Assembly (NCBI RefSeq): GCF_964026565.1
Contig: NZ_OZ032162.1
Span: 124,001-188,000 of the forward strand
Source: Rickettsia endosymbiont of Ceutorhynchus obstrictus
GTDB taxonomy: Bacteria; Pseudomonadota; Alphaproteobacteria; Rickettsiales; Rickettsiaceae
Direction: 5' to 3'
Length of the DNA: 64,000 bases
In this document: positions 1 through 8,877 of the stretch, in pieces
Position numbering within the stretch: the first letter of the stretch is position 1
Layout: each line of letters starts with the position of its first letter
Program-made: the position numbers and the translations under genes
Notes under the pieces: generated by a model
What the model was told of the DNA's origin: nothing
What the model saw: only the letters and a program-made list of their open reading frames with translations
Database searches by the model: none

Positions 1-738
1 AAAACCGAATTCATAAATTTTTACCGATTCTGCTATTGCAGCAATTAGCTCAGGTTTAAATTTACTTTCTAGTAGTTCATTAGTTTCAACCTGTCTTAGC
101 TGTATATCGGTTTTAATATATTCTTTTTCTTGTGCAAGTTTTTTCCTAATAACGTTACGTTGATATTTGTCCGATAAATTAGACTCGTCTTCAAACCATT
201 TAATATTATTAGCAATTAAATAACTAATCAGTTCACTTTTCGGGACGTTAAATAAAGGTCGTGCTATTTGGATATTATTATACCAGTTAATATTATTACT
301 GCTTAAACCGAATATACCGCTTTTACGTTCTAATCTTATACAAAAATTTTCAACATAATCATCCTCATGGTGAGCTGTTAAAAGAATTAATATATCGAGT
401 TTGTGACATAAATCGGTCATTAACTCGTAGCGTCCTTCTCTTGCTCTTTCTTGCAAATTAGAAAAATTATTTTGATGATCAAAATGTAATTGATAATGAG
501 GATGCCCTAGCTTATCGCTTATTTCTTTTACATAGTCATTTTCTAATTTTGATTGTTTTCTTAAATTATGATCGACGGATATAACAAATAATTTAATATT
601 ATTCTTTTTTGCCCAGAAGCTAGTAAGATATAAAAGAGTTGTTGAATCGGCACCGCCGGAAACGGCAATAGCAATTTTGGAGAAAGGAAAATTATCGATT
701 AAATCGCTAATATTATTTTGAAATTTTTTGTAAAGCAT
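1..738 (-). CDS. tilS: tRNA(Ile)-lysidine synthase TilS (N-terminal part, runs off window)
   Basis: Minus-strand frame open from ATG at 738 to the window edge (246 codons, no stop), so the C-terminus lies outside. Near the N-terminus the translation has the N-type ATP pyrophosphatase PP-loop SGGADST, then a conserved HHEDD segment, both typical of TilS/MesJ. The enzyme attaches lysine to C34 of tRNA-Ile(CAU), so that AUA is read as Ile rather than Met. The ATG is chosen because it begins the usual short helix before the PP-loop and the frame upstream offers only repeat sequence. In many bacteria tilS sits next to ftsH; that side is not visible here. Confidence 0.93.
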   Translation of the reverse strand, partial: MLYKKFQNNISDLIDNFPFSKIAIAVSGGADSTTLLYLTSFWAKKNNIKLFVISVDHNLRKQSKLENDYVKEISDKLGHPHYQLHFDHQNNFSNLQERAREGRYELMTDLCHKLDILILLTAHHEDDYVENFCIRLERKSGIFGLSSNNINWYNNIQIARPLFNVPKSELISYLIANNIKWFEDESNLSDKYQRNVIRKKLAQEKEYIKTDIQLRQVETNELLESKFKPELIAAIAESVKIYEFGF

Positions 739-1074
739 ATGTTCGGTATTTTTCGGTATGGTTGCGTTGTTGCGTGGCTCGATAAAAGCAGCAGTATGTC
801 ATTCCCGCGAAGAGGCGTTGTTGCGTGGTTACCATAATCGTCATTGCGAGCGACTGCAAGGAGCGCGGCAATCTAGAAAATAATAGTCATCCTGAATTTA
901 TTTCAGGATCTTTTGCAAGAGATGCTGAAACAAGTCCAGCATGACAAAGAAAAATCCGGATTCCCGCCTTTAGCTAGAATGACATCGAAAATTTGCGCCA
1001 TGCAACGCCGTATGGTTAACTTGATGACGATTAAGTTATCCACACGAGAACCGCAATTTTAACTACCAAAGCCA
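739..1074. repeat. Repeat-filled gap (Rickettsia palindromic elements)
   Basis: No gene seen. The gap holds two starts of the GCGTTGTTGCGTGG-type element (about 765 and 822), a GTCATTGCGAGCGACTGC-type arm, and the widespread TCATCCTGAATTTATTTCAGGA / AGATGCTGAAACAAGT hairpin block (about 884-985). It ends in CCATGCAAC and a TTCCCGCCTTTAGCTAGAATGAC arm. A lone TTATCCACA (1035-1043) matches a DnaA box but has no companions. Confidence 0.8.
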
Positions 1075-1479
1075 TTATTTCGGTTGGTCTTTATCTAACT
1101 TATCCGAGGAAGAGCTATTTGCTTGATTTTCTTTTGAAATTGAGATTTTTTTCTTATATTTTTGTTGTTCGGTTAAAAAACTTTGTGCTTCTTGTGATAA
1201 GCTATCATATAAATCACGTTTTTTCTTGTTAATCGCAACTATTTCTTCCCTATATTTTCTTATTTCTTCGCGTATTCCCGGCTTAATACTACCTGCATAA
1301 GCCTGAAAATCATCTATTATTTTTTGTGATGTATCGGCGTTATTTGCCGACGCCTTCGCTGAATCTGCTTTTGTTAAATCTGTTTTCGGCAGTGTAGAAT
1401 TAGGCATCTCGGCAAAACTATTTACGTTTGATAATAATATTGCCAAAATAGTGATACTTACGGCTTTGTTTTTAATCAT
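1075..1479 (-). CDS. Small predicted exported protein, function unknown
   Basis: The product is 134 aa from ATG 1479, which has an AAAGAGA ribosome binding site about 9 nt upstream. A longer reading to 1596 would start inside a palindromic repeat and is not preferred. Residues 1-24 form a signal peptide (Lys-rich start, hydrophobic ITILAILLS core, cleavage near SFA-EM). The mature part is short, hydrophilic and Lys/Glu-rich, with a predicted helical or coiled-coil stretch around EEIRKYREEIVAINKKK and a Ser/Lys/Asp-rich tail. I recognise no domain; a periplasmic location is inferred only from the signal. It is transcribed divergently from prmA. Confidence 0.6.
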   Translation of the reverse strand: MIKNKAVSITILAILLSNVNSFAEMPNSTLPKTDLTKADSAKASANNADTSQKIIDDFQAYAGSIKPGIREEIRKYREEIVAINKKKRDLYDSLSQEAQSFLTEQQKYKKKISISKENQANSSSSDKLDKDQPK

Positions 1480-1530
1480 ATAAATCTCTTTATAATATTT
1501 AAAAAATTGCAAAAATTTAAAAGCATACTC

Positions 1531-1670
1531 TAAGTATTTCGAGAATTGGATTTTATTTTGAAGGGTGAACGAGCGCAGCCTATACTTAATAGCCATCTAT
1601 TAAATAACGGCACGTGAATCCCCTGATAAAATGAAAAAACAATTCTTGAAAGACAACGAGTATACGGTTA
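1531..1670. repeat. Palindromic repeat, TTCTTGAAAGACGAGC-type, upstream of prmA
   Basis: About 140 bp running from CGAGAATTGGATTTTATTTTG through GATAAAATGAAAAAACAATTC to TTGAAAGACAACGAG. Related copies lie at about 6766-6903 and 57410-57550 (both opposite orientation), with tail fragments at 42540-42566 and 51471-51490. It fills the gap between the divergent 1479 and 1698 starts, so promoter signals for both genes must lie in or against it. Confidence 0.75.
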
Positions 1671-1697
1671 TACTTTAAGAATAATTAATAATACACC

Positions 1698-2633
1698 ATG
1701 ATTACATCATATAGTCAATTAAAAGATACTTTCAAAGTTTTTTTTAACATTAAATATCGCGATATTGAAATTTTTGAAGAATTTTTTGCAGAAAAAGCTA
1801 GCGCTACGTCGATGTGTGAAATCAAATCCGATACTATCGAATCAAAGTCTGACGATATTTGGAATTTTGAGGCTTATTATAATCACAAACCTAATTTGTC
1901 ACTATTAAAAAAACAAATTCAAGAATTAGCAAAATATAATAATCTTGAAATTATCAAGGATATTTACCTAGAAAGAATTGAGGATAAGGATTGGGTAGCA
2001 TTTTATCAAAGTCAATTGACCCCAATAGAAACCAAACATTTTTTTATTAGCACAAAGTTACATTTAGATAAATGTCCTAAAGATAAAATCTTACTACTTA
2101 TTGAGGCTTCAAGGGCTTTCGGCACAGGTCAGCATGAAACTACTTTAGGGTGCCTTGAAGCCATAGAAGATTTAGCCGATATATACTCAAATGATTTGAG
2201 TATACATAAAATATTAGATATCGGTACCGGTACGGGAATATTATCTTTTGCAGCCGAAAAACTTTGGTCGAAAGCACAAATTTTTGCCTGTGATATCGAT
2301 AAAATAGCAGTAGAAATAGCCGGGGAAAATGCTAAATTTAATAACTCTAACGTAATTTTTTATAAAAATAGCGAAGATAAAATTTTACTTTCTAAACAGA
2401 AAAATACTAAGTTCGACTTAATTATCGGTAATATTTTAGCATCGCCGTTAATTGAATTATCAAGTCAAATCGGATTAATGATTGAAGCAAAAGGGCATCT
2501 TATATTGTCCGGCTTTCTTGATTATCAACTATTCGAGGTTAAAAATGCTTATCAATCAATAGGGTTTGAGCCTAAAAAAATTATACGTAAGAATTCGTGG
2601 GTAATATTAATATTGCAATTTACCGGTAAGTAA
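1698..2633 (+). CDS. prmA: Ribosomal protein L11 methyltransferase PrmA
   Basis: The 311-aa product is a SAM-dependent class I methyltransferase that trimethylates ribosomal protein L11. Visible motifs are FGTGQHETT (141-149), a PrmA hallmark, the SAM-binding LDIGTGTG (173-180), an acidic ACDID after beta-2 (about 197-201), and GNILASP (244-250) in place of the usual N-I-L-A-x-P motif IV. The N-terminal 120 residues correspond to the L11-recognition domain. The length is normal for the family. The gene stands alone, 82 bp before tlc1, and its upstream region is a palindromic repeat. Confidence 0.93.
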   Translation: MITSYSQLKDTFKVFFNIKYRDIEIFEEFFAEKASATSMCEIKSDTIESKSDDIWNFEAYYNHKPNLSLLKKQIQELAKYNNLEIIKDIYLERIEDKDWVAFYQSQLTPIETKHFFISTKLHLDKCPKDKILLLIEASRAFGTGQHETTLGCLEAIEDLADIYSNDLSIHKILDIGTGTGILSFAAEKLWSKAQIFACDIDKIAVEIAGENAKFNNSNVIFYKNSEDKILLSKQKNTKFDLIIGNILASPLIELSSQIGLMIEAKGHLILSGFLDYQLFEVKNAYQSIGFEPKKIIRKNSWVILILQFTGK

Positions 2634-2715
2634 TGATTGGAATTGACTTTTTTAACATATATCAGTATAATACTGATCGATTTTAACAGGGAATTTAAGA
2701 GGAAAATTTAAGCTT

Positions 2716-4221
2716 ATGAATACCGTAAAAAGTGATGCCAAAAAAAGTGACGATTACGTTTCGGAGCTTAGAAAAATAATTTGGCCGATTGAGTGGCACG
2801 AAAACAAAAAATTCTTGCCGATGGCTTTTATGATGTTTTGTATTTTATTAAACTATTCAACGCTTAGGTCAATTAAAGACGGTTTTGTAGTAACCGCTAT
2901 CGGACCTGAATCAATAAGTTTCTTAAAAACTTATATAGTTTTACCGTCGGCAGTGCTTGCCATGATAATCTACGTCAAACTCTGTGATATTCTAAAACCG
3001 GAAAATGTTTTTTATACCGTGACATCATTCTTTTTGGTATATTTTGTGCTGTTTGCTTTTGTTTTATATCCGTATCCTGATTTAATTCATCCCGATCCTG
3101 AATATATAGCTTCTTTAAGTAGCAGCTACCCAAATTTTAAATGGTTTATTAGAATAATCGGTAAGTGGAGTTTTGCATCTTTTTATGCGATGTCGGAACT
3201 TTGGGGTACTTTAATGTTAAGCTTACTATTTTGGCAATTTGCTAACCAAATTACTAAAACTGAAGAAGCAAAGCGATTTTATTCAATGTTCGGGTTACTT
3301 GCTAATTTAGCGTTGCCTGTTACTTCTGTGATTATCGGCTATTTTTTAAATGAAAAAACTCAGATAGTTGCCGAGCATTTAAAATTTACGCCGTTATTTA
3401 TCATTATGATAACAAGTAGTGTAGTTATTCTATTATTATATAGGTGGATGAATAAAAACGTTCTTACCGATCCAAGGCTTTACGATCCGTCTCTTGTCAA
3501 AGAGAAGAAAAATAAAGCAAAATTGTCGTTAATCGAAAGTTTTAAAATGATTTTTGCCTCTAAATATATAGGTTTTATTGCTTTATTGCTGATCGTTTAC
3601 GGTATTTCGGTAAATCTTGTAGAAGGTGTTTGGAAATCAAAAGTTCACCAATTATATCCGACAAAAGAAGCCTATACGATGTATATGGGACAGTTTCAGG
3701 CTTATCAAGGGTGGGCGGCAATTGCTTTCATGATTATAGGAAGTAATATTTTAAGGAAAGTATCGTGGATGACGGCAGCAATTATAACGCCTTTAATGAT
3801 GTTGATTACCGGTATTGCTTTCTTTGTTTTTATTTTCTTCGACAGCGTTATTGCTAGGCACCTCACCGGTGTATTGGCTTCGGGACCGCTTGTATTAGCC
3901 GTTACAATCGGTATGATTCAAAATGTTTTGAGTAAAGGGGTGAAATATTCGTTATTTGACGCCACTAAAAATATGGCATATATACCGCTTGATAAAGATT
4001 TAAGAGTAAAAGGGCAAGCTGCCGTTGAGGTTATAGGCGGTAGGCTCGGTAAATCGGGAGGGGCGATTATTCAATCGACTTTCTTTATTTTATTTCCGGC
4101 TTTTGGTTTTGTTGAAGCAACACCGTTTTTTGCCTCTATATTTTTCGTGATAGTAATATTATGGCTATATGCGGTTAAAGGGTTAAATAAGCAATATCAA
4201 GCTTTAGTAACGACGAAATAG
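2716..4221 (+). CDS. tlcA: ATP/ADP translocase Tlc1-type (host ATP import)
   Basis: The 501-aa polytopic protein has about 12 predicted membrane helices and belongs to the NTT/Tlc nucleotide transporter family of obligate intracellular bacteria and plastids. It exchanges host ATP for bacterial ADP across the inner membrane. The opening SELRKIIWPIE, the LNYSTLRSIKDGFVVT segment and the C-terminal GGRLGKSGGAIIQS are as I remember Rickettsia Tlc1, so I call this paralogue Tlc1 rather than Tlc2-5; the paralogue assignment is from memory. The ATG at 2716 follows GGGAATTTAAGAGGAAAA, a strong ribosome binding site. The neighbours are functionally unrelated. Confidence 0.93.
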   Translation: MNTVKSDAKKSDDYVSELRKIIWPIEWHENKKFLPMAFMMFCILLNYSTLRSIKDGFVVTAIGPESISFLKTYIVLPSAVLAMIIYVKLCDILKPENVFYTVTSFFLVYFVLFAFVLYPYPDLIHPDPEYIASLSSSYPNFKWFIRIIGKWSFASFYAMSELWGTLMLSLLFWQFANQITKTEEAKRFYSMFGLLANLALPVTSVIIGYFLNEKTQIVAEHLKFTPLFIIMITSSVVILLLYRWMNKNVLTDPRLYDPSLVKEKKNKAKLSLIESFKMIFASKYIGFIALLLIVYGISVNLVEGVWKSKVHQLYPTKEAYTMYMGQFQAYQGWAAIAFMIIGSNILRKVSWMTAAIITPLMMLITGIAFFVFIFFDSVIARHLTGVLASGPLVLAVTIGMIQNVLSKGVKYSLFDATKNMAYIPLDKDLRVKGQAAVEVIGGRLGKSGGAIIQSTFFILFPAFGFVEATPFFASIFFVIVILWLYAVKGLNKQYQALVTTK

Positions 4222-5000
4222 GCTATTACGTTTTGGTGTCGTTTGCTAACTGCGGCGGGAATCCATTGTTGCGTGGATAACTCAAGCGTCTGAGTTCAGC
4301 GACTATAGGCGTTGTTGCATGGCTACCGGAATCGTCATTGCGAGGAGGCACAAAGTGCCGACGTAGCAATCTAGTCTTTGTCATGCTGAACTTGTTCAGC
4401 ATCTATTGAAAAAGATCCTGAAATAAATTCAGGATGACTATGATTTTCTAGATTCCCGTTTTCACGGGAATGACACGGCACTTTTTTAGAGCCATGCAAC
4501 AAAGCCGGCTTGACCACGGCATCCAGTTTTTGTATTAAAATTTTTTCCGGATACCGTGATCAAGTCCACTACTGTACGAACGTTGAAAAAAGGCTGTGTC
4601 ATGCCGTGACTTGATCACGGCATCCAGGAAAATAAAGCCATATTAGACTTATTTTAGAATCTTTTTATGATATTATAAGCTGGACTGAAGTGGTCGTAGC
4701 CACGGAATGACAGAATTTTTACCTCTTTATTTAAACGTTCGTACACTAGTGGATCAAGTCACGGTATGACACCGAAACACTTTGCAAAAATTCGAGCCAT
4801 GCGATAACGCCGCGACTGTAAGGAGCGCGGCAATCTAGAAAATGTTTAAGCGAATTATATAGTAAATTTTTATATAATTATTTTAAGTGTTTTTTCTAGA
4901 TTCCCGCCTGCGCGGGAATGACATCGAAAATTTGAGTCAGGTAACAAAGCTTACAGTCGCTCAGAATAATGTTTTTCTTTTTTAATTTAAGTTGCATAAC
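4222..5000. repeat. 780-bp repeat cluster between tlc1 and glpT
   Basis: No gene seen. In order: GTTGTTGCATGGCTACC-type end (about 4312), CGTCATTGCGAGGAGGC arm, TCATGCTGAA/TCATCCTGAA hairpin blocks (4380-4435), TTCCCG..CGGGAA palindromes, CCATGCAACAAAG end (about 4493), a GCATCCAG..GATACCGTGATCAAGTC half palindrome interrupted by the 185-bp element at 4567-4751, and a GCGACTGTAAGGAGCGCGGCAATC arm (about 4811). Several independent insertions appear nested within one another. Confidence 0.8.
4567..4751. mobile_element. 185-bp MITE-like element, copy 1
   Basis: Terminal inverted repeats CACTACTGTACGAACGTT (left) and AACGTTCGTACACTAGTG (right), with no reading frame inside. It is flanked by an exact 9-bp direct duplication GATCAAGTC at 4558-4566 and 4752-4760. 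Removing the element plus one duplication restores GATACCGTGATCAAGTCACGGTATGAC, an intact palindromic repeat, so the element inserted into that repeat. Confidence 0.88.
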
Positions 5001-6299
5001 ATGAATACGAAGTCTAAAGCTAAAAACCAAAGAACACCGTTCGTGAAGAACTATAATAACTGGCGTGTGAGAATTTTGTATTCTATCATTATCGGTTATG
5101 CAACTTTTTATTTTTGTCGACAAAATTTTAGTATAGCAACGCCTGCCTTAATAAATTATTTCGGTGTTACAAAAACTCAAATCGGTTGGATATTAACAAC
5201 GTCCTCTATAACTTACGGTGTTAGTAAGTTTTGTAACGGTTTTATTAGTGACAGGGCTAACGCTCGTATATTTATGGTGTCCGGGCTTTTAGTCGTGGGT
5301 ATTATTACTATAGGCTTAGGTTTTTCCGATTCCTTAATAGTAATCGGTATTTTATGGATTGTATGCAGTTGGTTTCAATCAATGGGTTGGCCTCCGGCAA
5401 CGCGCATGTTAACGCATTGGTTTGCGCCCAAAGAGCTTGGAACTAAATGGGCCTTAGGTGCTACTTCTAATCAAATAGGCGGCGCCCTTGCAATGGTAAT
5501 TTGCGGTTATTTAGTTGAAAGTTACGGTTGGAGGGCAGCATTTTTCGTGCCGGGAATAATTGCCTGTCTAGTTTCGTTATTTTTATTTAATCGTTTGCGC
5601 AACTCTCCGAAAGAAGTAGGGCTTCCGACGGTTGAAGAGTATAAGGAATGTGAAATTCAAACATTAAATGATTATGAACGTTTGTTAACCCCTGCCTTAC
5701 TTAAAATGGTATTCGGTAACAAATTAATTTGGTATGTTTGCTTGGCAAATATGTTTGTTTATATCATACGTTCGGGGATAATTTATTGGGCGCCGACATT
5801 TTTATTGCAGTTAAAAAATATAAGTCTTGCAAATGCAGGGTGGCAGATAGGTTTTTATGAGGTAGTTGGAATACCCGGGGCTATTATTGCCGGTTCAATG
5901 TCCGATAAATTATTTCAAGGACGTCGCGGTCCTGTCGGGGCAATATATATGTTGATTCTTAGTATTGCGCTTATTTTATTTTGGCGGGTGCCTATGCAAA
6001 GTGAAATATTAAGTATCGTGATTCTTGCTTTAATCGGTTTCTTTGTCTCCGGTCCTCAGTTATTAGTAGGAGTTGCCGCCGCTGATTTTAGTACTCGGCA
6101 AGCTGTCGGCACCGCTAACGGCTTTTCCGGTTTGTTTGGCTATCTAGGAGCGGCAATCGCCGGTGTAGGTGTCGGATGGATAAGCGATAACTGGGGCTGG
6201 GACGGTGTATTTATATTTTTTAGTATATCGGCCTTTTTAGGAGCGTGTTTGTTTGCTTTAACATGGAATCATTCTGCTAATAGCTCAAAAAAAATCTAA
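5001..6299 (+). CDS. glpT: MFS organophosphate:phosphate antiporter, GlpT/UhpC-like
   Basis: The 432-aa product has 12 predicted membrane helices and belongs to the major facilitator superfamily, organophosphate:Pi antiporter group. YATFYFCRQNFSIATPAL in helix 1 and SDRANARIFM after helix 2 are typical of GlpT/UhpT/UhpC. Rickettsia import sn-glycerol-3-phosphate from the host for lipid synthesis, which is the likely substrate; the sequence alone does not exclude another sugar phosphate. I start at ATG 5001; an in-frame TTG at 4992 would add three residues. No strong ribosome binding site is visible, and the upstream 780 bp are repeats. Confidence 0.85.
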   Translation: MNTKSKAKNQRTPFVKNYNNWRVRILYSIIIGYATFYFCRQNFSIATPALINYFGVTKTQIGWILTTSSITYGVSKFCNGFISDRANARIFMVSGLLVVGIITIGLGFSDSLIVIGILWIVCSWFQSMGWPPATRMLTHWFAPKELGTKWALGATSNQIGGALAMVICGYLVESYGWRAAFFVPGIIACLVSLFLFNRLRNSPKEVGLPTVEEYKECEIQTLNDYERLLTPALLKMVFGNKLIWYVCLANMFVYIIRSGIIYWAPTFLLQLKNISLANAGWQIGFYEVVGIPGAIIAGSMSDKLFQGRRGPVGAIYMLILSIALILFWRVPMQSEILSIVILALIGFFVSGPQLLVGVAAADFSTRQAVGTANGFSGLFGYLGAAIAGVGVGWISDNWGWDGVFIFFSISAFLGACLFALTWNHSANSSKKI

Positions 6300-6330
6300 T
6301 AAAATTTTAATAAACTAAAAAAGGTTAATA

Positions 6331-6753
6331 ATGACAATCGAATATACTTTTTCAATGATTAAACCGGATGCTACAAAAAGAAATTTAACCGGACAACTCA
6401 ACGCTTATTTAGAAAAAGCCGGTTTAAAAATTGTAGCGCAGAAGATGACTATTTTAACAAAATATCAAGCTGAGTGTTTTTACGATGAACATAGAGCAAG
6501 ACCGTTTTTTAATAGCTTAGTTGAATATATTACTTCCGGTCCGGTAGTGCTGCAAGTCCTTAAAGGAAGTAATGCTATTACTTTAAATCGTAAGATAATG
6601 GGAGCTACTAATCCAAATGAGGCGGAAACCGGCACCGTTAGGAAAGATTTCGGTGAATCAATTGAAGCTAATAGTGTTCATGGTTCTGATAATCAAGATA
6701 GTGCTAAAAGAGAAATAAAATTTTTCTTTGCTAAAAATGAAATTATAGAATAA
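6331..6753 (+). CDS. ndk: Nucleoside diphosphate kinase
   Basis: The 140-aa protein transfers the gamma phosphate from ATP to NDPs through a phospho-His intermediate. The active-site histidine is H117 in NSVHGSD (114-120). FSMIKPDATKRN (7-18) forms the N-terminal strand, and R88/N97-type nucleotide contacts appear in LNRKIMGATNP. Length and order match the family. ATG 6331 follows AAAAAAGG 6-8 nt upstream. It lies 31 bp after glpT and may share its transcript. A palindromic repeat begins about 12 bp after its stop. Confidence 0.95.
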   Translation: MTIEYTFSMIKPDATKRNLTGQLNAYLEKAGLKIVAQKMTILTKYQAECFYDEHRARPFFNSLVEYITSGPVVLQVLKGSNAITLNRKIMGATNPNEAETGTVRKDFGESIEANSVHGSDNQDSAKREIKFFFAKNEIIE

Positions 6754-6765
6754 TTAATATACCGC

Positions 6766-6903
6766 TCGCCTTTTGAGAATAGTTTCAAGAATTGTTTTTT
6801 CATTTTATTAGAGGCTCGCATGCTCACTTATTAAGTAAGCGTAGCTAGCTCATCCTTCAAAATAAAAATGAAATTATCGAAATACTTCACGTATATCAAG
6901 TTC
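6766..6903. repeat. Palindromic repeat, TTCTTGAAAGACGAGC-type, after ndk
   Basis: Read on the minus strand it matches the copy upstream of prmA: CGTGAAGTATTTCGATAATT, TTTTATTTTGAAGG, AATAAAATGAAAAAACAATTC, TTGAAA. It lies directly next to a second repeat family at 6904-7023. Confidence 0.7.
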
Positions 6904-7023
6904 CAAAATTAACGTATGCAGAAGCGATTTTTCATGGAACTTAGCAACCTCACCTATTAAGTTTAGGCGTACGAAGGTTCGCCAATCAAATCACTTCTGT
7001 TAATTAATTTGGGAATTGATATA
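6904..7023. repeat. Palindromic repeat ending in AATTTGGGAATTGATATA, abuts mnmG start
   Basis: Contains TATGCAGAAGCGATTTTTC, CTCACCTATTAA, CGCCAATCAAATCACTTCTGT and AATTAATTTGGGAATTGATA. A second copy with the same order lies at about 58886-59015 and a fragment at about 61108-61133. The TTG at 7009, a possible earlier start for mnmG, is part of this repeat. Confidence 0.7.
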
Positions 7024-8877
7024 GTGCTTGAATATAAAGTAATAGTTATCGGTGCAGGTCATGCAGGCGTAGAAGCGGCTTCTGCTTCCGCTCGTCTTGG
7101 AGTTAATACGCTTTTAATTACGTTAAAGGCGGAAAATCTCGGTGAAATGTCGTGTAACCCTGCGATCGGCGGGATCGCAAAAGGTACTCTAGTTAAAGAA
7201 ATCGATGCTCTTGACGGCTTAATGGCGCGTATTATAGATCAAGCCGGTATACATTACAAAATGCTAAATGAAAGCAAAGGACCGGCGGTGTGGGGGCCTC
7301 GCGCTCAGGCTGATCGCAAGCTTTATAAAAAAGCTATGTACTCTGCATTAACCGATCATGAAAACTTAACTTTACTCTATAGTTCGGTAGAGAATATTGA
7401 AACTAAGGATGAGAAAGTGCAAGCCGTCATTTTAAAAGACGGTACAAAAATTCTATGTCAAAAAGTTATATTAACCACAGGAACATTTTTATCGGGTCTT
7501 ATTCACATAGGGCAGGAAAAAATTCCGGCCGGTAGAATCGATGAAGAGCCATCTTATGGATTATCTAGTACGTTAAAAAAAATAGGGTTTAAGCTTGGAA
7601 GGTTAAAAACAGGTACGCCGCCGCGGCTTGACGGACGCACCATTGATTATAGTAAAGTTGAATCTCAACCCGGTGATAAAATTCCACGTCCCTTTTCTGA
7701 ATTAACTATTAATGTTCAAGTCCCTCAAATAAATTGTTATATTACTAGAACTACCGCGCAAACGCATGATATTATCAGAAATAATTTAGATAAATCTGCT
7801 ATGTATTCAGGTCAAATAGAAGGTACTGGTCCTAGATATTGTCCTTCCATTGAAGATAAAATAGTTAGGTTTAGTGCTAAATCTGAGCATCGTATATTTT
7901 TGGAACCGGAAGGTATCGATGATTATACAATTTATCCTAACGGTATTTCCACTTCGCTGCCAAAAGATGTTCAGCTTGAATTAATAAAAACGATACCGGG
8001 GCTTGAAAATGCCGTAGTACTGCGCCCCGGTTATGCAATTGAATATGATTATGTCGATCCTCGAGAATTAAAAATTACCTTAGAAACCAAGAAAATTACA
8101 GGACTATATTTTGCCGGACAAATTAACGGTACTACCGGCTATGAAGAAGCAGCGGGGCAAGGTATCATAGCCGGTATTAATGCTGCTTTAGCTGTAAAAA
8201 ATCAAAAACCTTTTATATTAACTAGAGCAGATAGTTATATCGGAGTAATGATAGATGATTTAATAATGTTTGGCACCGTAGAGCCGTATCGAATGTTTAC
8301 TTCAAGGTCGGAATATAGGTTGTCGGTAAGAGCGGATAATGCCGATTTACGATTAACACAATTAGGCATAGATATTGGACTCATATCGAAAAAAAGAGAA
8401 GAAATATTTATAAAAAAATGTCAAGATATTGAAAAAGCAAAAATTCTAGCCGCTTCCTTATCTTTAACAACAAGTCAATTAGCAAAAAACGGTATATTAG
8501 TTGCTCAAGACGGAACATATAAATCAGTGTTGGATTTATTAGCAATGCCTAATTTTACTATAGACCAAGTGGTTAAAATTTTCCCTCAATTAGCAAGCAT
8601 AAACGATAATATTTTACAATTTCTTTACATTGAATCAAAATATTCTTCATATTTAGTTAGACAACGGGCAGATATACGGCTATTTAAGGAAGAGGAAACT
8701 TTATTAATCCCTCAAAATATTGATTATTCTCGAATATCAGGGTTATCTGTGGAAGTATGTGAGAAACTTACTTATCACAAACCTTTAACTATCGGTATAG
8801 CACGAAGAATATCGGGAGTAACTCCCGCAGCTATTACTGCTATTATAATTTATTTAAAAACTAAATACCGTGATTAA
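7024..8877 (+). CDS. mnmG: tRNA uridine-5-carboxymethylaminomethyl synthase subunit MnmG (GidA)
   Basis: The product is 617 aa from GTG 7024. This FAD enzyme works with MnmE to make cmnm5U34 in tRNAs. The N-terminal FAD dinucleotide fold VIGAGHAGVEAA is followed by EMSCNPAIGGIAKGTLVKEI (MnmG signature), the GRLKTGTPPRLDG segment, and TGYEEAAGQG near the second FAD site. A TTG at 7009 would add five residues, but it lies in the repeat that ends here; GGGA 10 nt before GTG 7024 can serve as ribosome binding site. The gene overlaps rsmG by 8 nt and begins the mnmG-rsmG-parA-parB run, an order conserved in many bacteria near the origin. Confidence 0.94.
   Translation: MLEYKVIVIGAGHAGVEAASASARLGVNTLLITLKAENLGEMSCNPAIGGIAKGTLVKEIDALDGLMARIIDQAGIHYKMLNESKGPAVWGPRAQADRKLYKKAMYSALTDHENLTLLYSSVENIETKDEKVQAVILKDGTKILCQKVILTTGTFLSGLIHIGQEKIPAGRIDEEPSYGLSSTLKKIGFKLGRLKTGTPPRLDGRTIDYSKVESQPGDKIPRPFSELTINVQVPQINCYITRTTAQTHDIIRNNLDKSAMYSGQIEGTGPRYCPSIEDKIVRFSAKSEHRIFLEPEGIDDYTIYPNGISTSLPKDVQLELIKTIPGLENAVVLRPGYAIEYDYVDPRELKITLETKKITGLYFAGQINGTTGYEEAAGQGIIAGINAALAVKNQKPFILTRADSYIGVMIDDLIMFGTVEPYRMFTSRSEYRLSVRADNADLRLTQLGIDIGLISKKREEIFIKKCQDIEKAKILAASLSLTTSQLAKNGILVAQDGTYKSVLDLLAMPNFTIDQVVKIFPQLASINDNILQFLYIESKYSSYLVRQRADIRLFKEEETLLIPQNIDYSRISGLSVEVCEKLTYHKPLTIGIARRISGVTPAAITAIIIYLKTKYRD

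Noticed and set aside
1035..1043. TTATCCACA DnaA box as a sign of oriC
   Set aside because: A single box with no cluster, no AT-rich unwinding region and no origin-linked genes directly beside it.
4896..5123. Minus-strand open frame over the glpT start
   Set aside because: It translates the complement of glpT and a palindromic repeat; VIPAQAGI at its end is typical repeat-encoded sequence.
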